Of a stretch of 64,000 nt of DNA, positions 42,401 through 51,447 are shown piece by piece. The stretch comes from Streptomyces sp. CG4 (GTDB lineage Bacteria > Actinomycetota > Actinomycetes > Streptomycetales > Streptomycetaceae): NCBI RefSeq assembly GCF_041080655.1, contig NZ_CP163525.1:62001-126000 (forward strand), written 5' to 3'. How positions within the stretch are numbered: position 1 is the stretch's first letter; every line of letters begins with the position of its first letter. The translations under genes were made by a program, and so were the position numbers. The notes under the pieces were generated by a model. It saw only the letters and a program-made list of their open reading frames with translations, searched no databases and had not been told where the DNA came from.

Positions 42401-42472
42401 CGGCGCCTTCCACCGCTGCCGTCAGCCGCACAGCGCTCCGTTTCTCCGTACCTCCCTTTCCCAACCGGCCAT

Positions 42473-42682
42473 TTACCCGAACGGCCTTTCGGAGACGAAT
42501 GCGGTGCGCACCAGACGCTCCCGCTCGTCGTCGTCCGTCTCCCGGCGCCGGCCGGTCCCCCGGTCGTCCCGCCGGTCGTCGCGCCGCTCGCCGGTCTCAC
42601 ACCGGCCGTGGCGCTCCTCCTGCCGCACGCGCCGCGAGGCGTCCTCGCCCCGGCTCCGGCGCTCCCGCCCGAGGTCGCTCAT
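42473..42682 (-). CDS. small, highly charged hypothetical protein
   Basis: 69 aa from ATG 42682, with GGGAAGGGGAAG upstream. The sequence is almost all Arg, Glu, Asp and Gly (RERRSRGEDASRRVRQEERH, GERRDDRRDDRGTGRRRETD), like intrinsically disordered DNA- or RNA-associated proteins. No overlapping gene explains the frame. It could equally be a chance open frame in GC-rich DNA. The rest of the 42401-42833 gap holds the promoter of the two-component operon. Confidence 0.35.
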   Translation of the reverse strand: MSDLGRERRSRGEDASRRVRQEERHGRCETGERRDDRRDDRGTGRRRETDDDERERLVRTAFVSERPFG

Positions 42683-42763
42683 CGTCGCTTCCCCTTCCCT
42701 TACGTGCTTGAGGGCTCCAGCCTGCGATCCGGGTACCGAAAGCAGGCGGAGAGGCACCCCGTT

Positions 42764-42781
42764 TCTCAGCTTCCTCTCAGC
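42764..42781 (+). promoter_or_regulatory. OmpR-type direct repeat upstream of the two-component operon
   Basis: TCTCAGC at 42764-42770 and 42775-42781, 11 bases apart, 53 bases before the response-regulator start. Matches the repeat before the Pls-like gene and suggests autoregulation. Confidence 0.6.
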
Positions 42782-42833
42782 CGACGACAGTCACCAGCGA
42801 CGGCTAAGGTGGACAAGAGGACCAGAGGCTGCC

Positions 42834-43511
42834 ATGCGGACGCTGATCATCGAGGACGAGCGCGGACTCGCCGAGGCGATCGCCGAGGGACTCGCCGCGG
42901 AGGGCTTCGTTGCCGATGTCGCCCACGACGGGACGGACGGTCTGTGGCGGGCGCTGACCGAGTCGTACGACGTCATCGTGCTCGACATCATGCTTCCGGG
43001 CCTGTCCGGTTACGAGGTGCTGAAGCGGCTGCGGCGCGCCAGGGTCTGGACGCCGGTGCTGATGCTCACCGCGAAGGACGGAGAGTACGACGAGGCGGAC
43101 GCCCTCGACCTCGGCGCCGACGACTACCTGAGCAAGCCTTTCTCGTACGTCGTCCTCGTCGCCCATCTGAGGGCGCTGCTGCGCCGCGGGGCTCCCGCCC
43201 GGCCCGCGGTGCTCCAGGCCAGCGACCTCAGCGTGGATCCCGCCTGCCACCGCTGCCGCCGCGGAGAGCGGGAGATCGAACTCACCGCCCGCGAGTTCGC
43301 GCTCCTGGAGTACCTGGCCAGGCACACCGACGAGGTGGTCAGCAAGACGGACCTCCTCACCCACGTCTGGGACGAGCACTTCGACGGCGACACCAACATC
43401 GTCGAGGTGTACGTCGGCTATCTCAGACGCAAGATCGACGCTCCGTTCGGCCGCAGCACCATCGAGACCGTCCGTGGTGCCGGATACCGGCTGCGCAGCG
43501 GTACGGGGTGA
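42834..43511 (+). CDS. OmpR-family response regulator
   Basis: 225 aa from ATG 42834. Receiver domain: LIIEDERGLAEAIAE (acidic pair), YDVIVLDIMLPGLSGYEVLK (phospho-acceptor Asp), VLMLTAKDGEYDEADALDLG, YLSKPFSY (conserved Lys). Winged-helix output domain: ELTAREFALLEYLARHTDEV, SKTDLLTHVWDEHFDGDTNI, VEVYVGYLRRKID. Paired with the kinase that starts 3 bases downstream. Probably binds the CTCTCAGC repeats before its own gene and before the Pls-like gene. Confidence 0.93.
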   Translation: MRTLIIEDERGLAEAIAEGLAAEGFVADVAHDGTDGLWRALTESYDVIVLDIMLPGLSGYEVLKRLRRARVWTPVLMLTAKDGEYDEADALDLGADDYLSKPFSYVVLVAHLRALLRRGAPARPAVLQASDLSVDPACHRCRRGEREIELTAREFALLEYLARHTDEVVSKTDLLTHVWDEHFDGDTNIVEVYVGYLRRKIDAPFGRSTIETVRGAGYRLRSGTG

Positions 43512-43514
43512 ATA

Positions 43515-44891
43515 GTGGCCTCTGGCGCCCCATTCTGGTGGGCCCGCAGGTCGCTGCGACTGCGGCTGACCGCCGCCGCGGCCCTGGTCATCGCCGCCGG
43601 CTTGGTCTCGGCCGCCGTCCTCCTTGTCGTCTGGCTGCACGCCAGCCTGATCCACGGCCTGGACACCACCGCCCTCCAGCGCGCCGAGGTCGTCGCGGCG
43701 GACGCCGACTCCCCCCAGGCCAGCGCCGAGATACCGGCCACCGGCCACGGGGAGGCCGCCGTACAGATCGTCGACCGCAACGGCACCGTGATCGCGAGCT
43801 CAGGGAACCTGCGCGGCCGCCCGCGGGCGTTCTCCTTCCCGGCAAGCCGGGCCGACACCCCCAGGGCGCACACCGTTCACGACGTCCCCGTCGGCGAGAA
43901 CGGCACGTGGCGGGCCGTCGGCGTCCCCGCCGGCCCGGCCCGCAACCCCTTGACGGTGTACGTGGCCGTACCCACCGAGAGCGTCGACCAGGGACTGGCC
44001 CGGCTCACCGCCGGCCTGGCCGCCGGCACGCCGGCGGTCGTCGCCCTGCTTACGGCCGTGGTGTGGCAGCTCACCGGCCGCGCGCTGCGCCCCGTGGAGG
44101 CCATGCGCGCACAGACCGCCGAGATCACCACCTCCGACCTCGGCCGCCGACTCGACGTGCCGCCCACCGCGGACGCCCTCGCCCGGCTCGCCCGGACGCT
44201 CAACGACCTGCTGGCACGCCTGGACACCGCGACCCGGCGGCAGCGACGCTTCATCGCCGACGCCGCCCACGAGCTGCGCAGCCCCCTCAGCGCCCTGCAC
44301 ACCCGCCTCGACGTGGCCACCCGGCACGCCCGCTCGCCCGAGGCACAGGCTCTCGCCGCATCCCTGCTGCGGGACAGCGAACGCCTCACCCGCCTCGTCG
44401 ACGACCTCCTCCAGCTGGCGCGCCTCGACGACCAGCCACGCATCCGGACGCGCCCCGTCGACCTTGACGAGATCATCTTCACCGAGGTCAGGGAGGCCCG
44501 CCGCCGCACACCGCTCCCCATCGACCAGCACGCCGTGGGCGCAGCCCGTGTACAAGGCGACACGGACGCCCTCGCCCGTGTCGTCCGCAACCTCCTCGAC
44601 AACGCCGTGCGTTACGCCCGCAGCAGGGTCACGGTCAGTCTGCACACCCAGGACGGCTTCGCCCGCCTGGTCGTCGCCGACGACGGCCCCGGCATCCCGG
44701 ATGCCGACCGCGAACGCGTCTTCGAACGCTTCACCCGCCTGGACGATGCGCGCTCCCGGGACACCGGGGGCAGCGGCCTAGGCCTGGCCATCGTCCGCGA
44801 CGTCGTCAAGGCCCACCACGGCCGTACCCTGGTCGAGGACAACCACCCCGGCGCGCGACTGGTCGTCCTGCTGCCGGCCCAGGAGTCCTGA
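43515..44891 (+). CDS. sensor histidine kinase
   Basis: 458 aa from GTG 43515. Membrane helices LTAAAALVIAAGLVSAAVLL and GLAAGTPAVVALLTAVVWQL bracket an extracytoplasmic domain of about 130 residues. HAMP (LRPVEAMRAQTAEITTSDLG), H box (RRFIADAAHELRSPLSALH), N box (RVVRNLLDNAVRYARS), G1 (VADDGPGIPDADRERVF) and G2 (GGSGLGLAIVRDVVKAHHG) are all intact. Cognate to the upstream regulator, forming a two-gene operon. Confidence 0.93.
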   Translation: MASGAPFWWARRSLRLRLTAAAALVIAAGLVSAAVLLVVWLHASLIHGLDTTALQRAEVVAADADSPQASAEIPATGHGEAAVQIVDRNGTVIASSGNLRGRPRAFSFPASRADTPRAHTVHDVPVGENGTWRAVGVPAGPARNPLTVYVAVPTESVDQGLARLTAGLAAGTPAVVALLTAVVWQLTGRALRPVEAMRAQTAEITTSDLGRRLDVPPTADALARLARTLNDLLARLDTATRRQRRFIADAAHELRSPLSALHTRLDVATRHARSPEAQALAASLLRDSERLTRLVDDLLQLARLDDQPRIRTRPVDLDEIIFTEVREARRRTPLPIDQHAVGAARVQGDTDALARVVRNLLDNAVRYARSRVTVSLHTQDGFARLVVADDGPGIPDADRERVFERFTRLDDARSRDTGGSGLGLAIVRDVVKAHHGRTLVEDNHPGARLVVLLPAQES

Positions 44892-44929
44892 CCCTTACGG
44901 CGTTCCGGGGGTGCGCTTTTGCCGTCGTC

Positions 44930-44957
44930 TAACCGTCGGTGAGCGAGGCGTTAACCG
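44930..44957 (+). promoter_or_regulatory. candidate regulator repeat before the lipoprotein/ABC operon
   Basis: TAACCG at 44930-44935 and 44952-44957, 22 bases (two helical turns) apart, upstream of the lipoprotein gene. It differs from the CTCTCAGC type and could be the site of the regulator encoded at the end of this operon. Confidence 0.35.
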
Positions 44958-45019
44958 GCGTCCTCCTAGCGTGAGTGCCATGACCTCCCGGTCCGGCGAC
45001 TCCTTGGAGGGCAGTGGCC

Positions 45020-45661
45020 ATGGCAGCACATGTACGGACGTCCGCGGCCGTGGGACTGGCGCTCGTCGCGGCAGTGACCGCCGGCTGTTCCGGATCCGGT
45101 TCCGGCTCGACGACGTCCAAGAGCCCTCCCCCCGCGACCACGGCGCCGTCCTCATCGGCGGGCAGCGCGCAGAACAACGCGGCGCCCACCGAGTCCAACC
45201 CGCCCGGTGACATCCCCGACAACCAGGTGTACGTGCCCTTGGACGAGCCCGGCTTCACCTTGAAGGTCCCCGAGGGCTGGGCCCAGACTCAGCGGGACCG
45301 CGGCGCCACCGTGTTCACGGACAAGCTGAACACCGTGCGGATCACTGCGCTCTCCGCCTCCACCGCGCCCACGGTCGGCGAGGTGACGAACACCGTCGTC
45401 CCACAACTGCGTGGACAAGTCCCGAAGTTCGCCGCGCCCAAGGTGTCCGAGGTGACCCGGCACGCCGGCCGCGTCGTCCTGCTGACCTACCAGGGGGACT
45501 CGGCGAAGGATCCGGTCACCGGCAAGGTCGTGCGGGACGCCTTCGAACGGTACGCCTTCTACCGGTCCGGCCATGAGGTGGACCTGACCCTGTCCGGGCC
45601 GGTCAACGCCGACAACGTCGACCCCTGGCGCATCATCAGTGACTCCTTCGCGTGGCGGTGA
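45020..45661 (+). CDS. lipoprotein of unknown function (first gene of ABC operon)
   Basis: 213 aa from ATG 45020, GGAGG at 45006-45010. The signal peptide ends in the lipobox VTAGC, followed by a Ser/Thr/Pro-rich linker of about 50 residues. The domain FTLKVPEGWAQTQRDRGATV, KLNTVRITALSASTAPTVGE and GHEVDLTLSGPVNADNVDPW resembles the PsbP/LpqN-like fold found in actinobacterial lipoproteins. It overlaps the ATPase gene by GTGA, so a ligand-capturing or sensing role for the transporter is likely. Confidence 0.8.
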   Translation: MAAHVRTSAAVGLALVAAVTAGCSGSGSGSTTSKSPPPATTAPSSSAGSAQNNAAPTESNPPGDIPDNQVYVPLDEPGFTLKVPEGWAQTQRDRGATVFTDKLNTVRITALSASTAPTVGEVTNTVVPQLRGQVPKFAAPKVSEVTRHAGRVVLLTYQGDSAKDPVTGKVVRDAFERYAFYRSGHEVDLTLSGPVNADNVDPWRIISDSFAWR

Positions 45662-46380
45662 CCGCCATGGCGGACGAGGCGGTCCTCACCGCCCGTGAGC
45701 TGTACCGCTTCTACCGGGCCGGCGAGGAGGAGACGCTCGCCCTGCGCGGGGTGTCCCTGCGGGTGCGGCGCGGCGAGACGGTCGCGGTGGTCGGGCCGTC
45801 CGGGTCGGGCAAGTCGACCCTGCTGGCCTGTCTGGCCGGGCTCGACGAACCCTCCGGCGGTGAGGTGCGCGTGGACGGCGTACGGATCAGCCACCGGCCG
45901 GAGACCGAACGGGCCCGGCTGCGGGCCCGCCACATCGGGGTGCTGCTGCAGACCCGCAACTTGCTGCCCCACATGAGCCTCCGCGACAACATCCGGCTGG
46001 CCCAGCAGGCCGCCGCGGGCAGGCCCTCGGTCTCCGCGAAGAAGCTGCTCGGCCAGGTGGATCTCGCCGGGAGGGGCCATGCCCTGCCCCGGCAGCTGTC
46101 CGGTGGTGAACTGGCTCGCGCGGGCCTGGCCGTCGCACTCGCCAACTCCCCCGACATCCTGCTGGCCGACGAACCGACCGGCGAACTGGACGGCGAGACG
46201 GAACAGGTCGTCCTGGCGCTGCTGCACGACCGGGCCGCCCGGGGCTGCGCCGTGCTGATCGTCACGCACAGCGCGGCCGCTGTTCGCGTCGCCGACCGGG
46301 TCATCGGCCTGGAGGACGGAAGGACAGTCGGCGCTTCAGCGGAGCCGGAGCGGCGGGAGGCGCCCGATGTCACCGGATGA
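45658..46380 (+). CDS. ABC transporter ATPase (LolD/MacB-like)
   Basis: 240 aa from GTG 45658 (GTGA overlap; ATG 45667 is an alternative). Walker A GPSGSGKST, Q-loop LLQTRNLLPHMSL, signature QLSGGELAR, Walker B ILLADEPTGELD with Glu, H-loop VTHS. This ATPase class serves MacB/BceA-type mechanotransmission transporters. Encoded with a second ATPase and one large FtsX permease, which implies a heterodimeric motor. Confidence 0.9.
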   Translation: MTAMADEAVLTARELYRFYRAGEEETLALRGVSLRVRRGETVAVVGPSGSGKSTLLACLAGLDEPSGGEVRVDGVRISHRPETERARLRARHIGVLLQTRNLLPHMSLRDNIRLAQQAAAGRPSVSAKKLLGQVDLAGRGHALPRQLSGGELARAGLAVALANSPDILLADEPTGELDGETEQVVLALLHDRAARGCAVLIVTHSAAAVRVADRVIGLEDGRTVGASAEPERREAPDVTG

Positions 46381-47029
46381 GCCGCTCGTCATCTGCCGGG
46401 AGGCGGCGCTCACGTTCGGCCAGGGCTCACAGGCGGTCGTGGCTGTGCACGGCGCCAACCTGGAGATCCGGCCCGGCGAGCGGCTGGCCGTCGTCGGCCC
46501 GTCCGGATCGGGGAAGAGTTCGCTGCTGCACCTGCTGGCGGGGCTGGAACAGCCCACCAGCGGCACCGTCACCCGGGCCGAGTCCCTCGGGCCGCATGGG
46601 ATCGGGCTTGTCTTCCAGGGCGACAGCCTGATCCCCGCCCTCAGCGTCGCCGAGAACGCCGCCCTGCCCCTGATCCTCGCCGACCGCCCTGAATCCGAGG
46701 CCCGTGAAGCCGCCCTCTCCGCGCTCGCCCTGGTGGACGTGGCCGACCTCGCCGACCGGCTGCCCGAGGAGATCTCCGGCGGCCAGGCCCAGCGCGTGGC
46801 CGCCGCCCGCGTCCTGGCCCAGGCTCCGCGCCTGATCCTCGCCGACGAGCCGACCGGCCGCCTCGATCACGCCACCGGCGCCCGGGTACTGGACGCCTTG
46901 CTCACAGCCGCCGACCACACGAGCGCGGCCCTCGTTGTCACCACCCACGACCCCGCCATCGCCACACGTCTGACCGTCCGGCGCACCATGCGCGACGGGC
47001 GGCTGCTCGCACCCGAGGAGGTTGCGTGA
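46367..47029 (+). CDS. ABC transporter ATPase (LolD/MacB-like), second subunit
   Basis: 220 aa from ATG 46367, overlapping the previous gene by 14 bases. Walker A GPSGSGKSS, signature EISGGQAQR, Walker B LILADEPTGRLD, H-loop TTHD. It differs from its neighbour enough to form an asymmetric pair. Overlaps the permease start by GTGA. Confidence 0.9.
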   Translation: MSPDEPLVICREAALTFGQGSQAVVAVHGANLEIRPGERLAVVGPSGSGKSSLLHLLAGLEQPTSGTVTRAESLGPHGIGLVFQGDSLIPALSVAENAALPLILADRPESEAREAALSALALVDVADLADRLPEEISGGQAQRVAAARVLAQAPRLILADEPTGRLDHATGARVLDALLTAADHTSAALVVTTHDPAIATRLTVRRTMRDGRLLAPEEVA

Positions 47030-49677
47030 TCACCGCCTGGGCCCGCGGCCTGGCCCGCCACCGCACGGGACGGCTGCTGGCTGCCCTGACCGGGATCGCG
47101 CTCGCGGTCGCCCTCGTCGCCGCGCTCGGCTCCTTCCTCACCGCGTCGAAAGCGACGATGACCCAGCGCGCCCTGCGCTCCGTCTCCGTCGACTGGCAGG
47201 TCCAGGTCCAGCCCGGCGCCGACCCGAACACCGTACTGTCCCTGGTGCGCAAGACACCCGGCACCCAATCCGCCCTCCCGGTCGGCTACGCCCGCACCGC
47301 CGGTTTCACCGCCCACGTGCAGGGCAGCACCCAGACCACCGGCCCTGGCATGGCACTCGGCCTGCCCGACGGCTACCGCACCCTGTTCCCCGACGCGATC
47401 CGCACCCTGTCCGGCTCCTCCACCGGTGTCCTGCTGGCCCAGCAGACCGCCTCGAACCTGCACGCCGCCCCCGGCGACATGGTCAGCTTCCAGCTGCCGG
47501 GCGCCGGAAACCGTCAGGTGAAGGTGGACGGTGTGGTCGACCTGCCGCAGGCCGACTCCCTCTTCCAGACGGTCGGCGCCCCCAGCCAGTCCCAGCCGAC
47601 CGCGCCCCCGGACAACGTCGTCCTCCTGCCGTCCACCCGGTTCGCCGCACTCACTCAGGGCTCCACCGGTACGACCAGCCAGATCCACGTCGCCCGCGAC
47701 ACCACGCGCCTGCCCGCCGACCCTGCCGCCGCCTACACCACCGTCACCCGCGCCGCCCACAACCTGGAGGCCCGGTCGGCCGGCACCGCTCTCGTCGGCA
47801 ACAACGTCGGCGCCGCACTCGACTCCGCCCGCCAGGACGCCCTGTACGCCCAGATCCTCTTCCTCTTCCTCGGTGTCCCCGGCGCGGTCCTGGCCGCCGC
47901 GCTGACCGTCGCGGTCGCCTCCGCCGGGGGCGAGCGGCGCCGTCAGGAACAAGGACTGCTGCGGCTGCGCGGCCTGCGCCCCGGCCAGATCACTGCCCTC
48001 GCCGGCCTGGAAGCGGCGCTCATCGGTCTGCTGGGCGGGCTGGCCGGGCTGGGCATCGCCGCGCTGACCGGGCGCCTCGCCTTCGGCACCGCGTCCTTCG
48101 GGACCGGCGCCGGCACCTGGGCAGCCTGGTACGCCTTCGCCTTCCTCCTCGGCGCCGTCGTGGCCGCGGGTGCCGTCCTCGTCCCCGCACTGCGCGACCT
48201 GCGCACGGTGACCGTCGCCGAGACCCGCAAGGAATCCGGCGCACGCGGCACCCGCACCCCCTGGTGGGCGCGCTACGGCCTGGACTTCGCGCTGCTGATC
48301 GGCTCCTGGCTGGTCTTCCGCGCCTCCTCCGGCAACCAGTACGCCCTCGTCCTCGCCCCCGAGGGCGTGCCCAGCATCTCCGTGTCGTACTGGGCGTTCC
48401 TCGGCCCCGCACTGCTGTGGATCGGAGCCGCCCTGCTCCTGTGGCGTCTGACCCTGCTGGCCCTCGCCCACGGCCGCCCCACCCTGGCCCGGCTGGCTCG
48501 CCCGCTGACCGCGAACCTCGCCGGCACCACCGCCGCCACCCTCTCCCGGCGCCGCCGCCCGCTCGCCCGCTCGGTGGTGCTGCTCGCCCTCGCCGTGTCC
48601 TTCGCGGTCTCGACGGCGGTCTTCAACGCCACCTACCGGCAACAGGCCGAGGTCGACGCCCGCCTGACCAACGGTGCCGACGTCACCGTCACCGAACCAC
48701 CCGGCGCCCGCATCCCGCCCAGCAAGGCGGACACGCTGAAGGTCTCCGGCGTACGGCACGTCGAACCGCTCCAGCACCGCTTCGCCTACGTCGGCTCCGA
48801 CCTGCAGGACCTCTACGGCGTCCGCCCCGGCACCATCGACCGGGCAACCTCCCTCCAGGACGCCTACTTCGCGGGCGGCACCGCCCAGCAGCTCATGCGG
48901 CGCCTCGCCGAGCGGCCCGACAACCTGCTGGTCAGCGCCGAGACGGTCAACGACTTCCAGCTCTCCCCCGGCGACACCGTCAACCTGCGCGTCCAGGACG
49001 CCCGCACCAAGGCCCTGCGCACGGTCCCCTTCCACTACGCGGGCATCGTCAAGGAGTTCCCCACCGCCCCCAAGGACAGCTTCTTCGTCGCCAACGCCAC
49101 CTACATCACGCAGGCGACCGGCAGCGACGCGGTGGGCGCCTTCCTCCTCGACACCGGCGGCACCCACCAGCAGCAGATCGCCGCGCAGCTGCGGGCGAAG
49201 CTCGGCACCACAGCCACCGTCACCGACCTCACCCAGACGCGCGGCACCGTCGGCACCAGCCTGACCTCCGTCGACCTTGCCGGCCTCACCCGCATCGAGC
49301 TCGCCTTCGCCGTCCTGCTGGCCGCCGGCGCCGGCGGGCTCGTCCTCGCCCTCGGGCTCGCCGAACGCCGCCGCACCTTCGCCATCGCCACCGTCCTCGG
49401 CGCCCGCACCCGCCAGCTGCGCGGCATGGTCCTCACCGAAGCCCTGCTCCTGGCCGTCGCCGGCCTCGCCGGAGGCGCCCTCATCGGCTGGGCCCTCTCC
49501 GAGATGCTGGTCAAGGTCCTCACCGGCGTCTTCGACCCACCGCCCGCCACCCTGGCGGTGCCCAGCGGCTACCTCGCCCTGACCGCACTGGCCGCCCTGG
49601 CCGCCGTACTGACCGCAGCCCTGAACGGCATCCGCCGCACCCGACGCCCCGCCATCGAGGAACTACGCGACCTGTGA
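47026..49677 (+). CDS. FtsX-like ABC permease (two MacB-type modules)
   Basis: 883 aa from GTG 47026. It starts RTGRLLAALTGIALAVALVA (first helix), then an extracytoplasmic domain of about 200 residues. The FtsX core helices are LFLFLGVPGAVLAAALTVAV, ITALAGLEAALIGLLGGLAG and LGAVVAAGAVLVPALRDLRT. The pattern repeats at residues 520-880 (LARSVVLLALAVSFAVSTAV, LVLALGLAERRRTFAIATVL, ending RRTRRPAIEELRDL). The layout is of the macrolide/antimicrobial-peptide type rather than a cell-division FtsX. Likely role: extraction or export of a membrane-active compound. Confidence 0.9.
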   Translation: MITAWARGLARHRTGRLLAALTGIALAVALVAALGSFLTASKATMTQRALRSVSVDWQVQVQPGADPNTVLSLVRKTPGTQSALPVGYARTAGFTAHVQGSTQTTGPGMALGLPDGYRTLFPDAIRTLSGSSTGVLLAQQTASNLHAAPGDMVSFQLPGAGNRQVKVDGVVDLPQADSLFQTVGAPSQSQPTAPPDNVVLLPSTRFAALTQGSTGTTSQIHVARDTTRLPADPAAAYTTVTRAAHNLEARSAGTALVGNNVGAALDSARQDALYAQILFLFLGVPGAVLAAALTVAVASAGGERRRQEQGLLRLRGLRPGQITALAGLEAALIGLLGGLAGLGIAALTGRLAFGTASFGTGAGTWAAWYAFAFLLGAVVAAGAVLVPALRDLRTVTVAETRKESGARGTRTPWWARYGLDFALLIGSWLVFRASSGNQYALVLAPEGVPSISVSYWAFLGPALLWIGAALLLWRLTLLALAHGRPTLARLARPLTANLAGTTAATLSRRRRPLARSVVLLALAVSFAVSTAVFNATYRQQAEVDARLTNGADVTVTEPPGARIPPSKADTLKVSGVRHVEPLQHRFAYVGSDLQDLYGVRPGTIDRATSLQDAYFAGGTAQQLMRRLAERPDNLLVSAETVNDFQLSPGDTVNLRVQDARTKALRTVPFHYAGIVKEFPTAPKDSFFVANATYITQATGSDAVGAFLLDTGGTHQQQIAAQLRAKLGTTATVTDLTQTRGTVGTSLTSVDLAGLTRIELAFAVLLAAGAGGLVLALGLAERRRTFAIATVLGARTRQLRGMVLTEALLLAVAGLAGGALIGWALSEMLVKVLTGVFDPPPATLAVPSGYLALTALAALAAVLTAALNGIRRTRRPAIEELRDL

Positions 49678-50444
49678 GCCAGCACGCGCCGACCGACGTG
49701 TCTACCCTGTCGGCCATGGGCACGCCCGCCACACCCGACAACGGCCGCTTCCGGGTCCTCGTGGTCGAGGACGACGACGTCATCGGCCACCACCTCCAGA
49801 CCGGCCTGCAAGGCAACGGCTACACCACCACCTGGAGCCGCACCGGCTCCGCCGCTCTCACCGAGGCGACCCGGGTTTCGTACGACGCCCTGCTCCTGGA
49901 CCTCGGCCTGCCCGACATGGACGGCCTGGACGTCGCCCGCACCCTGCGCGGCCGCTGCCGGAACCTGCTGATCGTCATCCTCACGGCCCGCACCGACGAC
50001 ATCGACGTCATCGCCGGACTGGACGCCGGCGCCGACGACTACCTCGTCAAACCGTTCAGCCTCACCGTCCTGCTGGCCCGCCTGCGCGCCCACCTGCGCC
50101 GCCAGACCGTCACCACACCCACCCAGCGGCCGATCCACCTCGGCGACCTCGTCATCGACACCACGGCACGCCGCTGCCACCTCCATGACACGGAAATCCC
50201 CCTGCGTCCCAAGGAGTTCGAGCTGCTCGCCCTCCTCGCCCGGCACGCGGGCGAGGCCGTCTCCCGCGAGACCCTCATGGCCGAGATCTGGGACGAGAAC
50301 TGGTTCGGCTCCACCAAGACCCTCGACGTCACCATGGCCGCCCTCCGCCACCGCCTCACCGACGCCACCGAAACAAGCCCCTGCCCCAGCCACCTGCCTC
50401 GCATCACCACACTCAGAGGACACGGCTACCGCCTGGATCCGTGA
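49674..50444 (+). CDS. OmpR-family response regulator (end of ABC operon)
   Basis: 256 aa from GTG 49674 (GTGA overlap with the permease); ATG 49716 is an internal alternative. Receiver: VLVVEDDDVIGHHLQTGLQG, YDALLLDLGLPDMDGLDVAR, VILTARTDDIDVIAGLDAGA, YLVKPFSL. Output domain: IPLRPKEFELLALLARHAGE, LMAEIWDENWFGSTKTLDVT, LRGHGYRLDP. No kinase follows. It may answer to one of the unpaired kinases (36026-37342) or to the operon's own transporter, as in Bce-type sensing. Confidence 0.9.
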   Translation: MSQHAPTDVSTLSAMGTPATPDNGRFRVLVVEDDDVIGHHLQTGLQGNGYTTTWSRTGSAALTEATRVSYDALLLDLGLPDMDGLDVARTLRGRCRNLLIVILTARTDDIDVIAGLDAGADDYLVKPFSLTVLLARLRAHLRRQTVTTPTQRPIHLGDLVIDTTARRCHLHDTEIPLRPKEFELLALLARHAGEAVSRETLMAEIWDENWFGSTKTLDVTMAALRHRLTDATETSPCPSHLPRITTLRGHGYRLDP

Positions 50445-50551
50445 CCGACGTCGTTCGCACCGGCGCCCTGGTGAGCCACGTGTTCCCACTCGAAAAATCA
50501 ACAGCCGTCAGCGAATTCAATCTGTATATCTTTTATCGATTCGCACAGATT

Positions 50552-50569
50552 GAGGCTTTTCCAACTTCA
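50552..50569. repeat. terminal inverted repeat of an IS5-family element (outer end, left copy)
   Basis: GAGGCTTTTCCAACTTCA. Its reverse complement differs by one base from TGAAGTTGGAAAAGGCTC at 55605-55622, the outer end of a second, inverted copy. In both copies the transposase stop codon lies inside the repeat. Confidence 0.7.
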
Positions 50570-51331
50570 GCTTGAGGTTGCCAGATAGAGGGCGAGGACG
50601 GCCTTGACCAGGCCGGTGATGCGGGTGGTGCTGCAGCGGAGCTTGCGCAGCAGCCGCCACGACTTCAGGGTGGCCATTGCCTGCTCGCCGACTGCTCGGA
50701 TCTTCGCGTGGGAGACGTTGACGGCCTTCTGGCCTGCGGAGAGCTTCTCCCAGCGGCCGCAGTAGGGGGCGCGCACGGTGCCGCCGGCGCCCTGGTACCC
50801 CTTATCGGCCCAGCAGCGCACGCCGGCTTCGGCCAGCGCGGCGATGACGCTGTCGGTGCGGGCGGCTTTGATGTCGTGGACCGAGCCGGGCAGAGCGGCG
50901 GAGGCTCAGAGCAGCCGCCCGAATGGATCGGCGAGGACTTGTACATTCATGCCGTGCTTCTTGTGCTTCCCGGAGTAGTAGGGCCGGTCGGCGGCAATCC
51001 GGTCGATGGGCAGCAGGGTGCCGTCGAGAATCACGAACGCCTTGTGTGTGGCGGTGTGTACGGCTGTGGCGAGGTCCGGTGTGACGGCGGCCAGGACCTC
51101 GACCGCTTCGGTGATGTAGCGGTAGACGGTGGCGATCCCGACCCCGAACCCGGCTGCGAGCTGGGCGTATGTGTGTCCGCACCGCAGGTGGGCCAGGACC
51201 AGCAGGGCCTGCCGAGCTGCGGGGAGCCGACGCCACCGCGTGCCCCGCTCCAGGCGTCGGGTGGCCAGCAAGCGGGAGAGGTAGCACAGGGTCGAACTGG
51301 ACAGATCGATCCCCGATGGGTAAACGAGCAC
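50567..51331 (-). pseudogene. IS5-family (DDE_Tnp_4-like) transposase with one nonsense codon
   Basis: From GTG 51331 the frame reads VYPSGIDLSSSTLCYLSRLL, RRLPAARQALLVLAHLRCGH, TYAQLAAGFGVGIATVYRYI, FVILDGTLLPIDRIAADRPY and KHKKHGMNVQVLADPFGRLL. A TGA at 50906-50908 replaces an expected Trp codon. The same frame then continues SVHDIKAARTDSVIAALAEA, CWADKGYQGAGGTVRAPYCG and ends LVKAVLALYLATSS. All catalytic blocks are present, so one point mutation separates it from an intact gene. Confidence 0.8.
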
Positions 51332-51447
51332 GTGAAGCTCCGGGCAGACGGGTTGATTTGGTCGACAACCCATCTACCAGGACCTTCACCTCTTCCCGAA
51401 CGCCCTCCATGCCAACTGGCCATCATTCCGGCCAAGTTGGGCACTGA

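Noticed and set aside
47022..50444. 1140-aa frame covering the permease and the response regulator
   Set aside because: Only the last 256 codons are coding. The rest is an Arg/Pro-rich shadow of the FtsX permease in another frame.
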